Shown here piece by piece: positions 25,466 to 33,389 of a DNA stretch of 64,000 bases. The notes under the pieces were generated by a model. The model searched no databases, was not told where the DNA came from, and worked only from the letters and a program-made list of their open reading frames with translations. The stretch lies in contig JAIMBT010000004.1 in assembly GCA_023511295.1 (NCBI GenBank), forward strand, positions 1 to 64,000. The letters are read 5' to 3'. Position 1 is the stretch's first letter, and each line of letters begins with the position of its first letter. The position numbers were made by a program, and so were the translations under genes. The DNA is from Alicyclobacillus sp. (GTDB taxonomy: Bacteria > Bacillota > Bacilli > Alicyclobacillales > Alicyclobacillaceae).

Positions 25466-26935
25466 TTACCCATTCGACATGACGTGGGCGAATGCCAGTC
25501 CCACAAACGGCAGGGCGGTTCCGAACGCAAAGGTGAGCAGCAGGTGCAGCGCCGTGGGCCCTACGATACCTGCAGATTCTCCGACCGGTGCTGCACTCGC
25601 CGTCACTTGCCGCGACGGCTTGCCGTACCCAATCTGGAGCGCTCGCTGCAGAAAACTCGCGAAGAGCACCAGCAAGAAGACCAGCAGAACCACCGCGAGC
25701 GCCGGAGTGCCGTGGCGGAGGATGGCGAGGACGACGAGGAACTCGCTGATGAACAGTCCGAATGGCGGTGCACCGGCGATGGCGAGCATGCCGAGCATCC
25801 AGGCGCGGCCGGTCTTCGGCAGCACGGCGGTCACACCGCGCATGGTCCGCATATCGGTTGACCCCGAGAGGTGCAACAGCTCCCCCGAATGGTAGAACAG
25901 CATCGACTTGATGATGGCGTGGTTGACCATCTGCAGATAGCCCGCGATGGCGCCAATCGGCCCAAAGGCAAACCCGATGGCGACCATGCCGAGGTTCTCC
26001 GCGCTGGAATATGCGAGCAGACGCTTGACGTCGGTCTGGGCCACCGTCATCAGGGCGCTCATTCCGACCGTGAGGAAGCCGAGCGTACCAAGCGCCGCGT
26101 CGGCGAAGCCGCCTTGCCCGCCGGCGTGCAGGACTTGCTGCAGCCGGAGGATGCCGTACATCGCACAGTTGAGCTTGATGCCGCTGAGCATCGCGGAGAC
26201 CGGCGACGGCGCCTGACTGTGCGCGTCCGGCAGCCAAAAGTTGAACGGCACCAGCCCGGCCTTCGCCCCGAATCCAGCCAGGATAAGGGCGAACGACACG
26301 CGAAGCGCGGTGGCCGGAACGTGCCGTGCCACACGTGCAAGGTCCGTCCAAGTGGCGCCCATCAGCGGAAGGTCCACAGAACCTGCGAGGGTCACCAGAC
26401 CGAACAGCGCCAATAACCCGCCGGATATCATGATGACCAGGTATTTCCACGCAGCTTCATGGGTGAGCCTGGTCTGATGCCAATCCACGAGTAAAACCGA
26501 CGAGAGTGCAGTGAGTTCAATCGCTCCCCAGGTGAAAAAGACGTTTTGCACAATCGTCGCGGCGACCAGACTCGCGTAGAACACGAGCAACAGCGTGAAG
26601 TACCCACGTTCCTGGGCCAAGTTCCGGGGACGTTCCGCGGGCGCGTGCGGACCCGTACGTCCGCGGATGTACCGCACCGAGTACACGCACGCGGTGAACC
26701 CCACCACCAGCGTGATGGCCGTCACGACCGCACTCAGCCCATCCGCTGACCACCACGGCGAGTCTGAGACGCTGGGCCCGTGTGCGAAACCATTCACCCC
26801 CACGTTCACACCCATCAGGGCGATGTTGAGCGCCGTGACCACGGGCGGGACAAACGGGCACCGCGACGCCGGTAGGAGGTACATCGCGCCGATGCCGAGC
26901 AGAGGAACGACCAGGAGCCATCCGACGACGTCCAT
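25466..26935 (-). CDS. HyfF/NuoN-M-like proton-pumping subunit of the Ehr complex
   Basis: The 489-aa product has about fourteen membrane segments with antiporter-like residues in TWGAIELTALSSVLLVDWH (Glu), LAGFGAKAGLVPFNFWLPDAHSQAPSPVSAMLSG (Lys, and the family signature), VKRLLAYSSAENLG and MVNHAIIKSMLFYHSGE. It should be the second ion-translocating subunit of the membrane arm. The ATG at 26935 lies eight bases after GAGGGGG, which is better than the GTG at 26944 that overlaps the preceding stop. It sits between HyfE-like and NuoCD-like genes with only a 5-base and 9-base spacing, so all are one operon. Confidence 0.87.
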   Translation of the reverse strand: MDVVGWLLVVPLLGIGAMYLLPASRCPFVPPVVTALNIALMGVNVGVNGFAHGPSVSDSPWWSADGLSAVVTAITLVVGFTACVYSVRYIRGRTGPHAPAERPRNLAQERGYFTLLLVFYASLVAATIVQNVFFTWGAIELTALSSVLLVDWHQTRLTHEAAWKYLVIMISGGLLALFGLVTLAGSVDLPLMGATWTDLARVARHVPATALRVSFALILAGFGAKAGLVPFNFWLPDAHSQAPSPVSAMLSGIKLNCAMYGILRLQQVLHAGGQGGFADAALGTLGFLTVGMSALMTVAQTDVKRLLAYSSAENLGMVAIGFAFGPIGAIAGYLQMVNHAIIKSMLFYHSGELLHLSGSTDMRTMRGVTAVLPKTGRAWMLGMLAIAGAPPFGLFISEFLVVLAILRHGTPALAVVLLVFLLVLFASFLQRALQIGYGKPSRQVTASAAPVGESAGIVGPTALHLLLTFAFGTALPFVGLAFAHVMSNG

Positions 26936-26940
26936 CCCCT

Positions 26941-27594
26941 TCACCCCCTCAACTCGCGCAAATCGTGCAACCGCGTGGAACCAGACGCCTTCAGCCGGAC
27001 CAACAGGACCACAGACAGCATCGTCGCCAGGGCGATGTCGACGAAGATCAGGTCATCCACGCCGACCGGGATGCGGCTGAGGATGGCTGCGACGGCGAGA
27101 TCGATCCCGTTCTCCGCACTGAGGAGGCCAAACATCTGCTGCCCGGCCTGGTGCGTGAGCGCCACGCCGGCGAGCGCGGCCAACAGCGTTCCGAGCGCAA
27201 AGCCAAACGGCACGGCAAAACGGCCAGCCCAAACCGTCGCGACACCGGCTGAAACCGCACCGAGCACGCAGAACGCCATCAGGAGGAATGTCGGTGCTGC
27301 AACAAAACGGTTCTCACGGGCGTCCATCAGCACAGGGGGCAGCTTCCACCGGATGATGATGGGAATCAGGCCGCCGCGGATGACGACCAGCCCAGCGAAG
27401 GCCGCCCACATGTCGGCATCCCCAGTGTGCAGCGCCTTGGCGCCGTACAGCACCACGATACACGCTGTCTGCAGCAGGTAGCCCAACTGGCACGTGCGCA
27501 GCTCCCGCGCCACGCCGATGAACAGTGCGAGCAGAAACACCAACAACCCGAGCCATGTCCAGAGCAACTTCCACCACACCTCCACTCCCGGCAT
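26941..27594 (-). CDS. HyfE/NuoK-like membrane subunit of the Ehr complex
   Basis: The 217-aa product has about six membrane segments. It is longer than NuoK (about 100 aa) and fits HyfE, which is an extended NuoK: the C-terminal part holds HQAGQQMFGLLSAENGIDLAVAAIL, with the conserved Glu in SAENG that takes part in proton transfer. The ATG at 27594 lacks a ribosome binding site; a TTG nine codons in (27567) follows GGAGG and may be the real start. It lies 34 bases after the NuoH-like gene. Confidence 0.8.
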   Translation of the reverse strand: MPGVEVWWKLLWTWLGLLVFLLALFIGVARELRTCQLGYLLQTACIVVLYGAKALHTGDADMWAAFAGLVVIRGGLIPIIIRWKLPPVLMDARENRFVAAPTFLLMAFCVLGAVSAGVATVWAGRFAVPFGFALGTLLAALAGVALTHQAGQQMFGLLSAENGIDLAVAAILSRIPVGVDDLIFVDIALATMLSVVLLVRLKASGSTRLHDLRELRG

Positions 27595-27628
27595 TGTTCG
27601 GCGTGCGCCAGTCCGATGCAGCAGTCGT

Positions 27629-28609
27629 CTACACGCCGATGGCGACCAGCATCACCGCGACCAAGGCCGCGGCCGTCGACGCCGCCATGAACTCGGCAAT
27701 CCGGAGCAGCCGCAACTTGCCGACAGACGACTCCACCCACACAATGGCAGCCAAGAGCGCCAGGAACTTCACGAACACCCTTACAGCGCTCGCGAGCAGC
27801 GCCAGCACCGAAACTCCGCGTGCGAGGCCCCAAGGTGACACGATGACGTTGAGCAATATCACCCCGAGGACGACCAACTTCATACAGCCACCCCATTCAA
27901 TCAACGCCAGGTGCGGCCCCGAGTAGTCGTAGGTACGGTTATGGTCAATCATGGAAAACTCGCGGTGGGAAGACGGGTTATCGACGGGAATCCGCCCAGT
28001 TTCCGCCAGTAGAATGGCGAAAAACGCCGCGATGAGCAGCACGTGTGCGGGAGACCATCCGAGGCGTTGCATCGCGCCCCCGACGATGAACGGAATGGTC
28101 GCGTGGGCAGCGAAGCTGACGGCAAACAGGACGACCATCAGCGCGGGTTCGACACACATCGAGACAAAGCGGGCTCGCGTGCTGCCGATGCCGCCGTACG
28201 GACTGGCGCCCGCCGTCGCGCCAACCAAGAGCGCGTAGGTGCCGAGGCCGAGGATGAATCCGCCCGCCATCATGTCTCCCGCAAACGCCATGAACAAGGG
28301 ATACGACGTGAGGACCGGGATCAACATCGCGACCACCAAGGGAGCGGCGAAGTACAGATACGGGGCCACCCGGTACATCCGTCCAGCCCCGTCGGGTCGC
28401 ACCGTCTCCTTGTGAAACCACTTGCGCAGATCGCGGTATGTCTGGAAGATGCTCGGTCCGCGCTTGCCTTGAACAAACTCCTTCCAACGATTGAGAATGC
28501 CTTTCACGAGCGGAGAAACGAGCAGGACGAATGCGAGCTGCATCCCCTGCATCCACACGGCCTGACCCACCGTCACAGCACTCCCTCCCTCACGCGCACG
28601 CGCATTCAT
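27629..28609 (-). CDS. HyfC/NuoH-like membrane subunit of the Ehr complex
   Basis: The 326-aa product has eight or so membrane segments and the NuoH/HyfC pattern: KRGPSIFQTYRDLRKWFHKE (the first cytoplasmic loop, GPxxxQxxxDLxKLxxKE), GIGSTRARFVSMCVEPAL, and AETGRIPVDNPSSHREFSMIDHNRTYDYSGPHLALIEW (the conserved loop that contacts the hydrophilic arm). It anchors the peripheral arm to the membrane arm. The ATG at 28609 follows GGAGGTCACG. It is the first gene of the complex operon and lies about 48 bases after the intrinsic terminator of a fluoride riboswitch (28657-28745). Confidence 0.88.
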   Translation of the reverse strand: MNARAREGGSAVTVGQAVWMQGMQLAFVLLVSPLVKGILNRWKEFVQGKRGPSIFQTYRDLRKWFHKETVRPDGAGRMYRVAPYLYFAAPLVVAMLIPVLTSYPLFMAFAGDMMAGGFILGLGTYALLVGATAGASPYGGIGSTRARFVSMCVEPALMVVLFAVSFAAHATIPFIVGGAMQRLGWSPAHVLLIAAFFAILLAETGRIPVDNPSSHREFSMIDHNRTYDYSGPHLALIEWGGCMKLVVLGVILLNVIVSPWGLARGVSVLALLASAVRVFVKFLALLAAIVWVESSVGKLRLLRIAEFMAASTAAALVAVMLVAIGV

Positions 28610-28656
28610 CGTGACCTCCGGACGAAACGCAGGCTTGGCCGGCCGGTTGCACCGGC

Positions 28657-28745
28657 AAAAGACAGGAAAATGGCTCCTACCCAGCGGAATCGCTGGATAG
28701 GAGCCATCAGCCGGACCGGCGTTTCGGGCGAGCTCCATCGCCACC
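28657..28745 (-). ncRNA. fluoride (crcB-motif) riboswitch with intrinsic terminator, ahead of ehr genes
   Basis: Read on the minus strand the element matches the fluoride aptamer: P1 GGCG/CGCC (28739-28742 with 28727-28730) enclosing AUGGAGCU, then a CGAAAC linker, P2 GCCGG-UC-CGGC (28710-28720), then UGAUGGCUCC whose GGCUCC (28700-28705) can pair with GGAGC (28732-28736) as the pseudoknot. The same GGCUCC is the 5' arm of a perfect 17-bp terminator stem (28670-28686 with 28691-28707) followed by TTTTCCTGTCTTTT. Fluoride binding should block the terminator and switch on the NuoH-like gene and the genes after it. Confidence 0.9.
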
Positions 28746-28808
28746 ATTGGACGCTTTGTCGCACCATCATGATATGGCACCGATTGAGAAATAGAACTGC
28801 TTGTTGTC

Positions 28809-29492
28809 CTACGGCTGTACACCCGACGTGCGCGGATGCCACACCGCGACCGGGAGGATGACAGCCGGTCCGGAGACGCGCCGTAAGCGGGGGCGGACCT
28901 CGTCCAGGACCGACATCGCATCTGCACGGGACCACATCGCTTCCAAAATCCACACGTCGTCCCTGTTGGAGAACAAACGGGGTTTGCGCACCGCCCGATG
29001 ACTGCCAAATCCCCTGCGCGCGCGCGTGAGCATCGGCGGCGCCACACTGGGCCCGCGCAGTGCACCGAGCCACTCCGAGAGCGAAAGCGCCACATCGGGT
29101 TGACCGAGATAGACCTTGCAGAAGACGTGATCTGACATCTCCAGAACGTCTTGGAGCTCGTGGTCTGTGCAGACCCGCACGTCCACCGCCGGCGAAGTGA
29201 ACAGCCTGCATCTCGTCGACCATTTGGCATCTATCGACTGGAGGAACGTCCCAACCCAGTTTGTGGACGCGAACACCTGGATACAGACCGGCAGGTTCTC
29301 GTTCGCGTACTCCGACGCGACATCCTGAATCGTCCCCCTCCGGTCGAGCCCGTAGACCCCGTGAACCACCGTGCACCCTGGGGCGCCACGGTGCAACAGT
29401 TCCTGCACCACCCAGTCGCTCACCAGCGGCCCGAACGGGTGCAGCCGTTCGCCATCGTAGGTCAAGACCTCCAGATAGGTTCCGCCGGACAT
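28809..29492 (-). CDS. tandem DUF190 (PII-like) protein with degenerate second domain
   Basis: The 227-aa product starts MSGGTYLEVLTYDGERLHPFGPLVSDWVVQELLHRGAPGCTVVHGVYGLDRRGTIQ, a clear DUF190 domain, continues through VCIQVFASTNWVGTFLQSID, and then has a second, more diverged copy (HVFCKVYLGQPDVALSLSEWLGAL...SRADAMSVLDEVRPRL). The ATG at 29492 follows GGGAGG with 8 bases spacing; the frame opens three codons earlier at a GTG. It lies between the two fluoride riboswitches: 64 bases before the second, 153 bases after the single-domain DUF190 gene. Family certain, function unknown; a regulatory role for the complex is inferred. Confidence 0.75.
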   Translation of the reverse strand: MSGGTYLEVLTYDGERLHPFGPLVSDWVVQELLHRGAPGCTVVHGVYGLDRRGTIQDVASEYANENLPVCIQVFASTNWVGTFLQSIDAKWSTRCRLFTSPAVDVRVCTDHELQDVLEMSDHVFCKVYLGQPDVALSLSEWLGALRGPSVAPPMLTRARRGFGSHRAVRKPRLFSNRDDVWILEAMWSRADAMSVLDEVRPRLRRVSGPAVILPVAVWHPRTSGVQP

Positions 29493-29645
29493 CCGGCTCA
29501 CCTCCCATCCAACAGGGAAGCCCGAGGCGTGAATCCGGTGGCGCGTTCGTGTCGGAGGCAGCCTCGCCGACTAGAGATCATGTTTATGCTGTCTTCCGCC
29601 AAACATGCCTGCGAACCCAGTGGAACCCTGCACCCGTCGGACGCT

Positions 29646-29966
29646 TTACTCGGTCCGGACGTACGCCCCTTGGAGGACCAGCGCAGGACGGGATGCACCC
29701 TCCAACATTGCGGAAAGTTCCTTCCAGGTCGATTCGACGTCTTCCACTGGGCCGCAGATCTCGACGACCAGCGGGTACGCCGGCCGCACCCGTCTGCCTC
29801 CGCTGGCGAAGGCCGCGCCCACCGCATCTCCTGCAACCCGCGATACCTGCACCCACAACGCCCCCTCGCGCTTCTTGCAGGCGCGGACGATGGCCTGATA
29901 GAGCGGGACGCGTCGATATCGCTCGCGCTCCCCCACGACAATCCGAACCGTCAACCCTGGCTCCAT
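29646..29966 (-). CDS. single-domain DUF190 (PII-like) protein
   Basis: The 106-aa product (MEPGLTVRIVVGERERYRRVPLYQAIVRACKKREGALWVQVSRVAGDAVG...) is one DUF190 domain: a beta strand with VRIVVGE, the PLYQAIVRACKKREGA helix, a second strand, and a C-terminal helix VEDVESTWKELSAML with the LVLQGAYV strand. The ATG at 29966 follows GAGAGGTGCGC. It is the first gene after the first fluoride riboswitch (30001-30090), which ends 35 bases upstream. It probably forms an oligomer with, or competes with, the double-domain paralogues; that part is inference. Confidence 0.8.
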   Translation of the reverse strand: MEPGLTVRIVVGERERYRRVPLYQAIVRACKKREGALWVQVSRVAGDAVGAAFASGGRRVRPAYPLVVEICGPVEDVESTWKELSAMLEGASRPALVLQGAYVRTE

Positions 29967-30000
29967 GCGCACCTCTCCCATGCCAGGAACTTCGATGGGC

Positions 30001-30090
30001 CTTGAAATGAAATCGGCTCCTGCGACAGCGCCGGGCGCTATCACAGGAGCCATGAGCCCCAACGGGCGTTTGCGGTGAGCCCCATCACCG
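30001..30090 (-). ncRNA. fluoride (crcB-motif) riboswitch with intrinsic terminator, ahead of DUF190 genes
   Basis: On the minus strand P1 GGUG/CACC (30086-30089 with 30074-30077) encloses AUGGGGCU, then GCAAAC, P2 GCCC-GUU-GGGGC (30056-30067), then UCAUGGCUCC. GGCUCC (30046-30051) can pair with GGGGCU (30078-30083) as the pseudoknot, and it is also the 5' arm of an 18-bp terminator stem (30015-30032 with 30034-30051, with G-U pairs) followed by ATTTCATTTC. The layout is the same as the element at 28657-28745, so both should be fluoride-ON switches. A possible promoter is TTGACG (30129-30134) with TCGGAT (30106-30111), 17 bases apart. Confidence 0.88.
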
Positions 30091-30201
30091 ATTCACGGAC
30101 ATCGCATCCGACGTTGCTGTCGACGCGGCGTCAATCCTGGCGCAACCTGAATATACGCGCCCAAATCCCCCATCGTGCACGTCCCGACCAGCGCGGCGCG
30201 G

Positions 30202-30402
30202 TTAAAAGCAGCCGTTCTGGCAGCTCGAGGTATGCCCCAACCAGGCATCGAGCGCTAAGTTGGCCACGCCGCCGCAGAGCGGGCACACAAAGGTCGTCTC
30301 CGCCACGGTGTCGTCGTCCAGCGCCAGCAAGGCCTGCTGTTCAGCCTCGGCAATCCGGCGCATCGCCTCTCGGTCTAACACCACCATCGCCTCCTCGTTC
30401 AT
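30202..30402 (-). CDS. small zinc-ribbon-like protein (about 66 aa)
   Basis: The product is MNEEAMVVLDREAMRRIAEAEQQ... followed by ETTFVCPLCGG and a C-terminal HTSSCQNGCF. The CPLC pair plus the C-terminal Cys and His residues look like a small metal-binding site. A GAGGAGG lies inside the N-terminal coding region, so the real start may be the ATG at 30387 or the GTG at 30381. It lies upstream of the first fluoride riboswitch in the same direction, divergent from the oxidoreductase gene. Not recognised further. Confidence 0.55.
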   Translation of the reverse strand: MNEEAMVVLDREAMRRIAEAEQQALLALDDDTVAETTFVCPLCGGVANLALDAWLGHTSSCQNGCF

Positions 30403-30601
30403 TCCCTCGGAGTATCGCCGGTTTCTGGTGGCGGCATGCACACCGGCGATGTCATCCGATGCCAATGCCGCAGGCCCATGATGAGCCGTCCCGTAGTAGA
30501 ATGGTACGGAAGGGGTCTGCGCCACAGAACGTCAGCAGTGCCGGCTGCCGCGCGGCAGTTTCCGGACCGATGCCCCACCTCCCGGAGAGAAGGTGACGGC
30601 C

Positions 30602-31735
30602 GTGCCGCGACGTTGGTTCCCGCATGCCAAGTGGCCGAAGTTCCTTGTCGGACTCCACGCATACACCATTGTGTCGTTCGTGTTGTTGGTGATGAGCGGG
30701 ATGGCGCTGTACCTGCCCGCGGTTCACGCACCGCTCATCCCATACCTGCGCCTGCTCTACGACGCGCACATCGTAATCGGTCTGGTGTTCGCCGGAACGC
30801 TGCTCGCGCCGCTGTTGCGCCGCTTGCTGCCAGAGGGCAAGACCATCCTCCGGCCCGATTGGCTGATACCGACGGTGTTCGGCGCTGCGATTGTCGTCAC
30901 GGGCATCCTCCTGTGGGGCGTGCGCGTCTTTCCCACCGTCTGGCGGGCACCCGCGTTCTGGTGGCACGGCGCACTCACGACCGTGCTCAGCGCCTGGCTC
31001 GTCACACATGCGTTTCTGAAGGCCCTCGGCGTGCGCTTTCCGCGCGACACCTGGGCCGGCGGACGCATACAGCCCGAGCGCCGCGCCTTCCTGCGCTGGC
31101 TGGCGGGCGGTACCGCGGTCGCGGCAGTCGTCACCGTCCTAGATCCGCTGCGCATCCTGCGCGCCCTCGCCCGGCCGACCGGTCAGGCGAGCGCAGCTGC
31201 CACCCCATCCAACCAACTTCCGGATTTTCCTGAGTACTACACAGTCGTCCGTCCGCCGTACCCCGTGATGAAGCTCACCGATTACCGTCTGACCGTCGAC
31301 GGGTCCGTCGCCCATCCAGCCGTCCTGACCTGGCAGGACATCCAACAGCTCACGTTCGCGACGGAGACCGTGGATTTCCACTGCGTCACGGGTTGGAGTG
31401 TACCGAACGTGCGTTGGCACGGCTTCACCATTCAAAGCCTGGTGAACCGCGTACAACCGCAAGGTCATGTGAAGTACGTGCATTTTTACTCGTTCGATGG
31501 GGCGTATTCGGAGTGCCTCCAACTCGCCGAGGCGCTGGACCCCTCCGTGCTCCTCGCGACGACCATCAACAACCAACCCTTGCCGGTCGTACAAGGTTTC
31601 CCGGTGCGCTTGGTCGTCCCGAAGATGTACGGCTACAAGTCCATCAAATGGGTGAATCGCGTGGTGTTCAGCGAACGGCCGATTGAAGGGTTCTGGGAAC
31701 AGCGCGGATACCCGACAGAGGCATACTGGTCTTAG
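30602..31735 (+). CDS. cytochrome b-like membrane domain fused to sulfite-oxidase/MsrP-type molybdopterin domain
   Basis: The N-terminal 150 residues form four or five membrane segments with paired histidines (LVGLHAYTIV, LYDAHIVIGLV, FWWHGALTT, WLVTHAFLKAL) that suggest a b-type heme protein like MsrQ/cytochrome b561. A RRAFLRWLAGG segment resembling a Tat motif (about residue 156) leads into a molybdopterin domain with DFHCVTGWSVPNVRWHG, the Cys that binds molybdenum, and GFPVRLVVPKMYGYKSIKWV. In most bacteria such parts are two proteins (MsrP and MsrQ). The GTG at 30602 has AAGGTG six bases upstream; GTG 30593 is an alternative. A P450 gene follows 30 bases later. Confidence 0.82.
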   Translation: MPRRWFPHAKWPKFLVGLHAYTIVSFVLLVMSGMALYLPAVHAPLIPYLRLLYDAHIVIGLVFAGTLLAPLLRRLLPEGKTILRPDWLIPTVFGAAIVVTGILLWGVRVFPTVWRAPAFWWHGALTTVLSAWLVTHAFLKALGVRFPRDTWAGGRIQPERRAFLRWLAGGTAVAAVVTVLDPLRILRALARPTGQASAAATPSNQLPDFPEYYTVVRPPYPVMKLTDYRLTVDGSVAHPAVLTWQDIQQLTFATETVDFHCVTGWSVPNVRWHGFTIQSLVNRVQPQGHVKYVHFYSFDGAYSECLQLAEALDPSVLLATTINNQPLPVVQGFPVRLVVPKMYGYKSIKWVNRVVFSERPIEGFWEQRGYPTEAYWS

Positions 31736-31765
31736 ATACGCCAAAGAACAGAAAGGACGATGCAT

Positions 31766-32947
31766 GTGAACCCCTTCCTGACACCCGAGGTCCGGTTGAA
31801 CCCGTACCCTGTCTACCGCACCATGCGCCAGACCCAGCCGGTGGCCCTGCTTCCAGACCTCCAGGTGTGGTCCGTCTTCCGCTACGATGACGTGAAGACC
31901 GTCCTCAGCCACCACCAGCAGTTCTCCTCGGAATACGGGCGGTCCTTCCGAGCCGACGAAGCCGGTTTTGAGACCCAGCGGCGCTCCAGTTTAATCACGA
32001 CCGATCCGCCCCGTCACACGCAGCTGCGCGCCCTCGTCAACCGCGCCTTCACGCCGCGGGCCGTCGCCGCGCTCGAGGGGCGCATTGAAGCCATCGCGAA
32101 TGCGTTGATGGACCGCGTCGTCGACACCGGCGAGATAGATCTCGTTCGCGATTTCACCTACCCCCTGCCGGTGATTGTGATTGCGGAGATGCTCGGTGTG
32201 CCGGCAGCGGACCGAGATCGGTTCAAGCGGTGGTCGGACGAAGTCGTAGCGTCCGCAGACCGGGTCGTCGGCGGGAGGGACGGCGCGTCGGCATCCGTGC
32301 ACGAGGAGATGAATGCGTATTTTCGCGATGCCATCGCGGTACGCCGCCAATCGCCGCAGGATGACCTCATCAGTGCGCTGATTGCCGCTGAGGTGGAGCA
32401 CCAGCACCTGAGCGAAGACGACATTCTGGCGCTGTGCTGGCTGTTGCTGGTGGCAGGCAACGAGACCACCACCAACCTCATCGGAAACGCCGTGCGGACG
32501 TTCCTCGAACACCCGGACGTTTGGGCGCGGCTGCAACGGGAACCAGATGCTTTGCCGGGAGCCATCGAGGAAGTGTTGCGTTACCGGTCACCGGTTCAGG
32601 CGATGTTCCGCGTCGCGCGCGAAGACGTGGTGTTGGGCGGCCAGACCATCCCCGCGGGCAGCCGCGTCGTCGCCTGGATTGGCTCAGCCAACCGGGACGA
32701 AGCGAAGTTCCCGGAGCCAGACCGGTTCGACATCGAACGCACCCCGAATCCGCACATCGCGTTTGGCCACGGCATCCACTTCTGCCTCGGGGCGCCACTG
32801 GCCCGACTGGAGACCAAGGTGGCGCTGCGGACGGTGATGGACCGGTTGCCCAATCTGCGGATGGTGGAAGGGCAAGTACTCACGCCAGCCCGCGGGTTTA
32901 TCGTTCACGGCGTGACGAGCCTCCCGCTCACCTTTACAGCGCCTTGA
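31766..32947 (+). CDS. cytochrome P450
   Basis: The 393-aa product carries all class I bacterial P450 motifs: AGNETTTNL in the I helix (about residue 230), EEVLR in the K helix (about 269), the PERF-like FPEPDRFDIER, and the heme loop FGHGIHFCLGAPLARLE with the cysteine ligand at about residue 340. It is a soluble monooxygenase needing ferredoxin or flavodoxin partners, none of which is adjacent. The GTG at 31766 lies eight bases after AAAGGA; the ATG at 31760 is only two bases away from it and less likely. It probably shares an operon with the preceding oxidoreductase. Confidence 0.93.
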   Translation: MNPFLTPEVRLNPYPVYRTMRQTQPVALLPDLQVWSVFRYDDVKTVLSHHQQFSSEYGRSFRADEAGFETQRRSSLITTDPPRHTQLRALVNRAFTPRAVAALEGRIEAIANALMDRVVDTGEIDLVRDFTYPLPVIVIAEMLGVPAADRDRFKRWSDEVVASADRVVGGRDGASASVHEEMNAYFRDAIAVRRQSPQDDLISALIAAEVEHQHLSEDDILALCWLLLVAGNETTTNLIGNAVRTFLEHPDVWARLQREPDALPGAIEEVLRYRSPVQAMFRVAREDVVLGGQTIPAGSRVVAWIGSANRDEAKFPEPDRFDIERTPNPHIAFGHGIHFCLGAPLARLETKVALRTVMDRLPNLRMVEGQVLTPARGFIVHGVTSLPLTFTAP

Positions 32948-32987
32948 ACTCCGTGGGGAGCAGGACTGACGGATGGCGCCCCTGTGG

Positions 32988-33389
32988 TCAACGCGGCACG
33001 TGATGCCCGGTGACCCGGAGCACCATCCGGTGTAACAGGAACTCCCACGGTCCGAGAAACAGGGCCATCACGACGGCGTCCAGCCACGACACGTGATTAT
33101 CCGCGCCCCACGACGCGACGAACCAAATGATGGCGACCATCACGGGGTAGCCGAGCAGGAGGGCTGGCACGTTACCGAGGACGGGTACGACCACGAGGTC
33201 GGCCATCAGGCCAATGAGGGTCAGGACCCCGACCGTGATGGCCGCGTACGTGAGCGACCCGTACAGACGCGGGGCAACGAAGGTGTCCGCCGCCGCGAAG
33301 ACAGAACCGTAGCCGAGCAGCTTCGCAGCGAGGTTGAACCACGTCACCTCCCGCACCATGTACGGGCGCGGCGGACGGTCCGCACTCAT
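32988..33389 (-). CDS. DUF2512-like membrane protein
   Basis: The 133-aa product has four membrane segments and the stretch LIGLMADLVVVPVLGNVPALLLGYPVMVAIIW, which resembles the DUF2512 (YndM-like) family of Bacilli. Its ATG overlaps the stop of the aspartate decarboxylase gene as ATGA, which indicates translational coupling. Function is unknown; the place next to a decarboxylase could hint at a transport or membrane role but it lacks the features of AspT antiporters. Confidence 0.65.
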   Translation of the reverse strand: MSADRPPRPYMVREVTWFNLAAKLLGYGSVFAAADTFVAPRLYGSLTYAAITVGVLTLIGLMADLVVVPVLGNVPALLLGYPVMVAIIWFVASWGADNHVSWLDAVVMALFLGPWEFLLHRMVLRVTGHHVPR

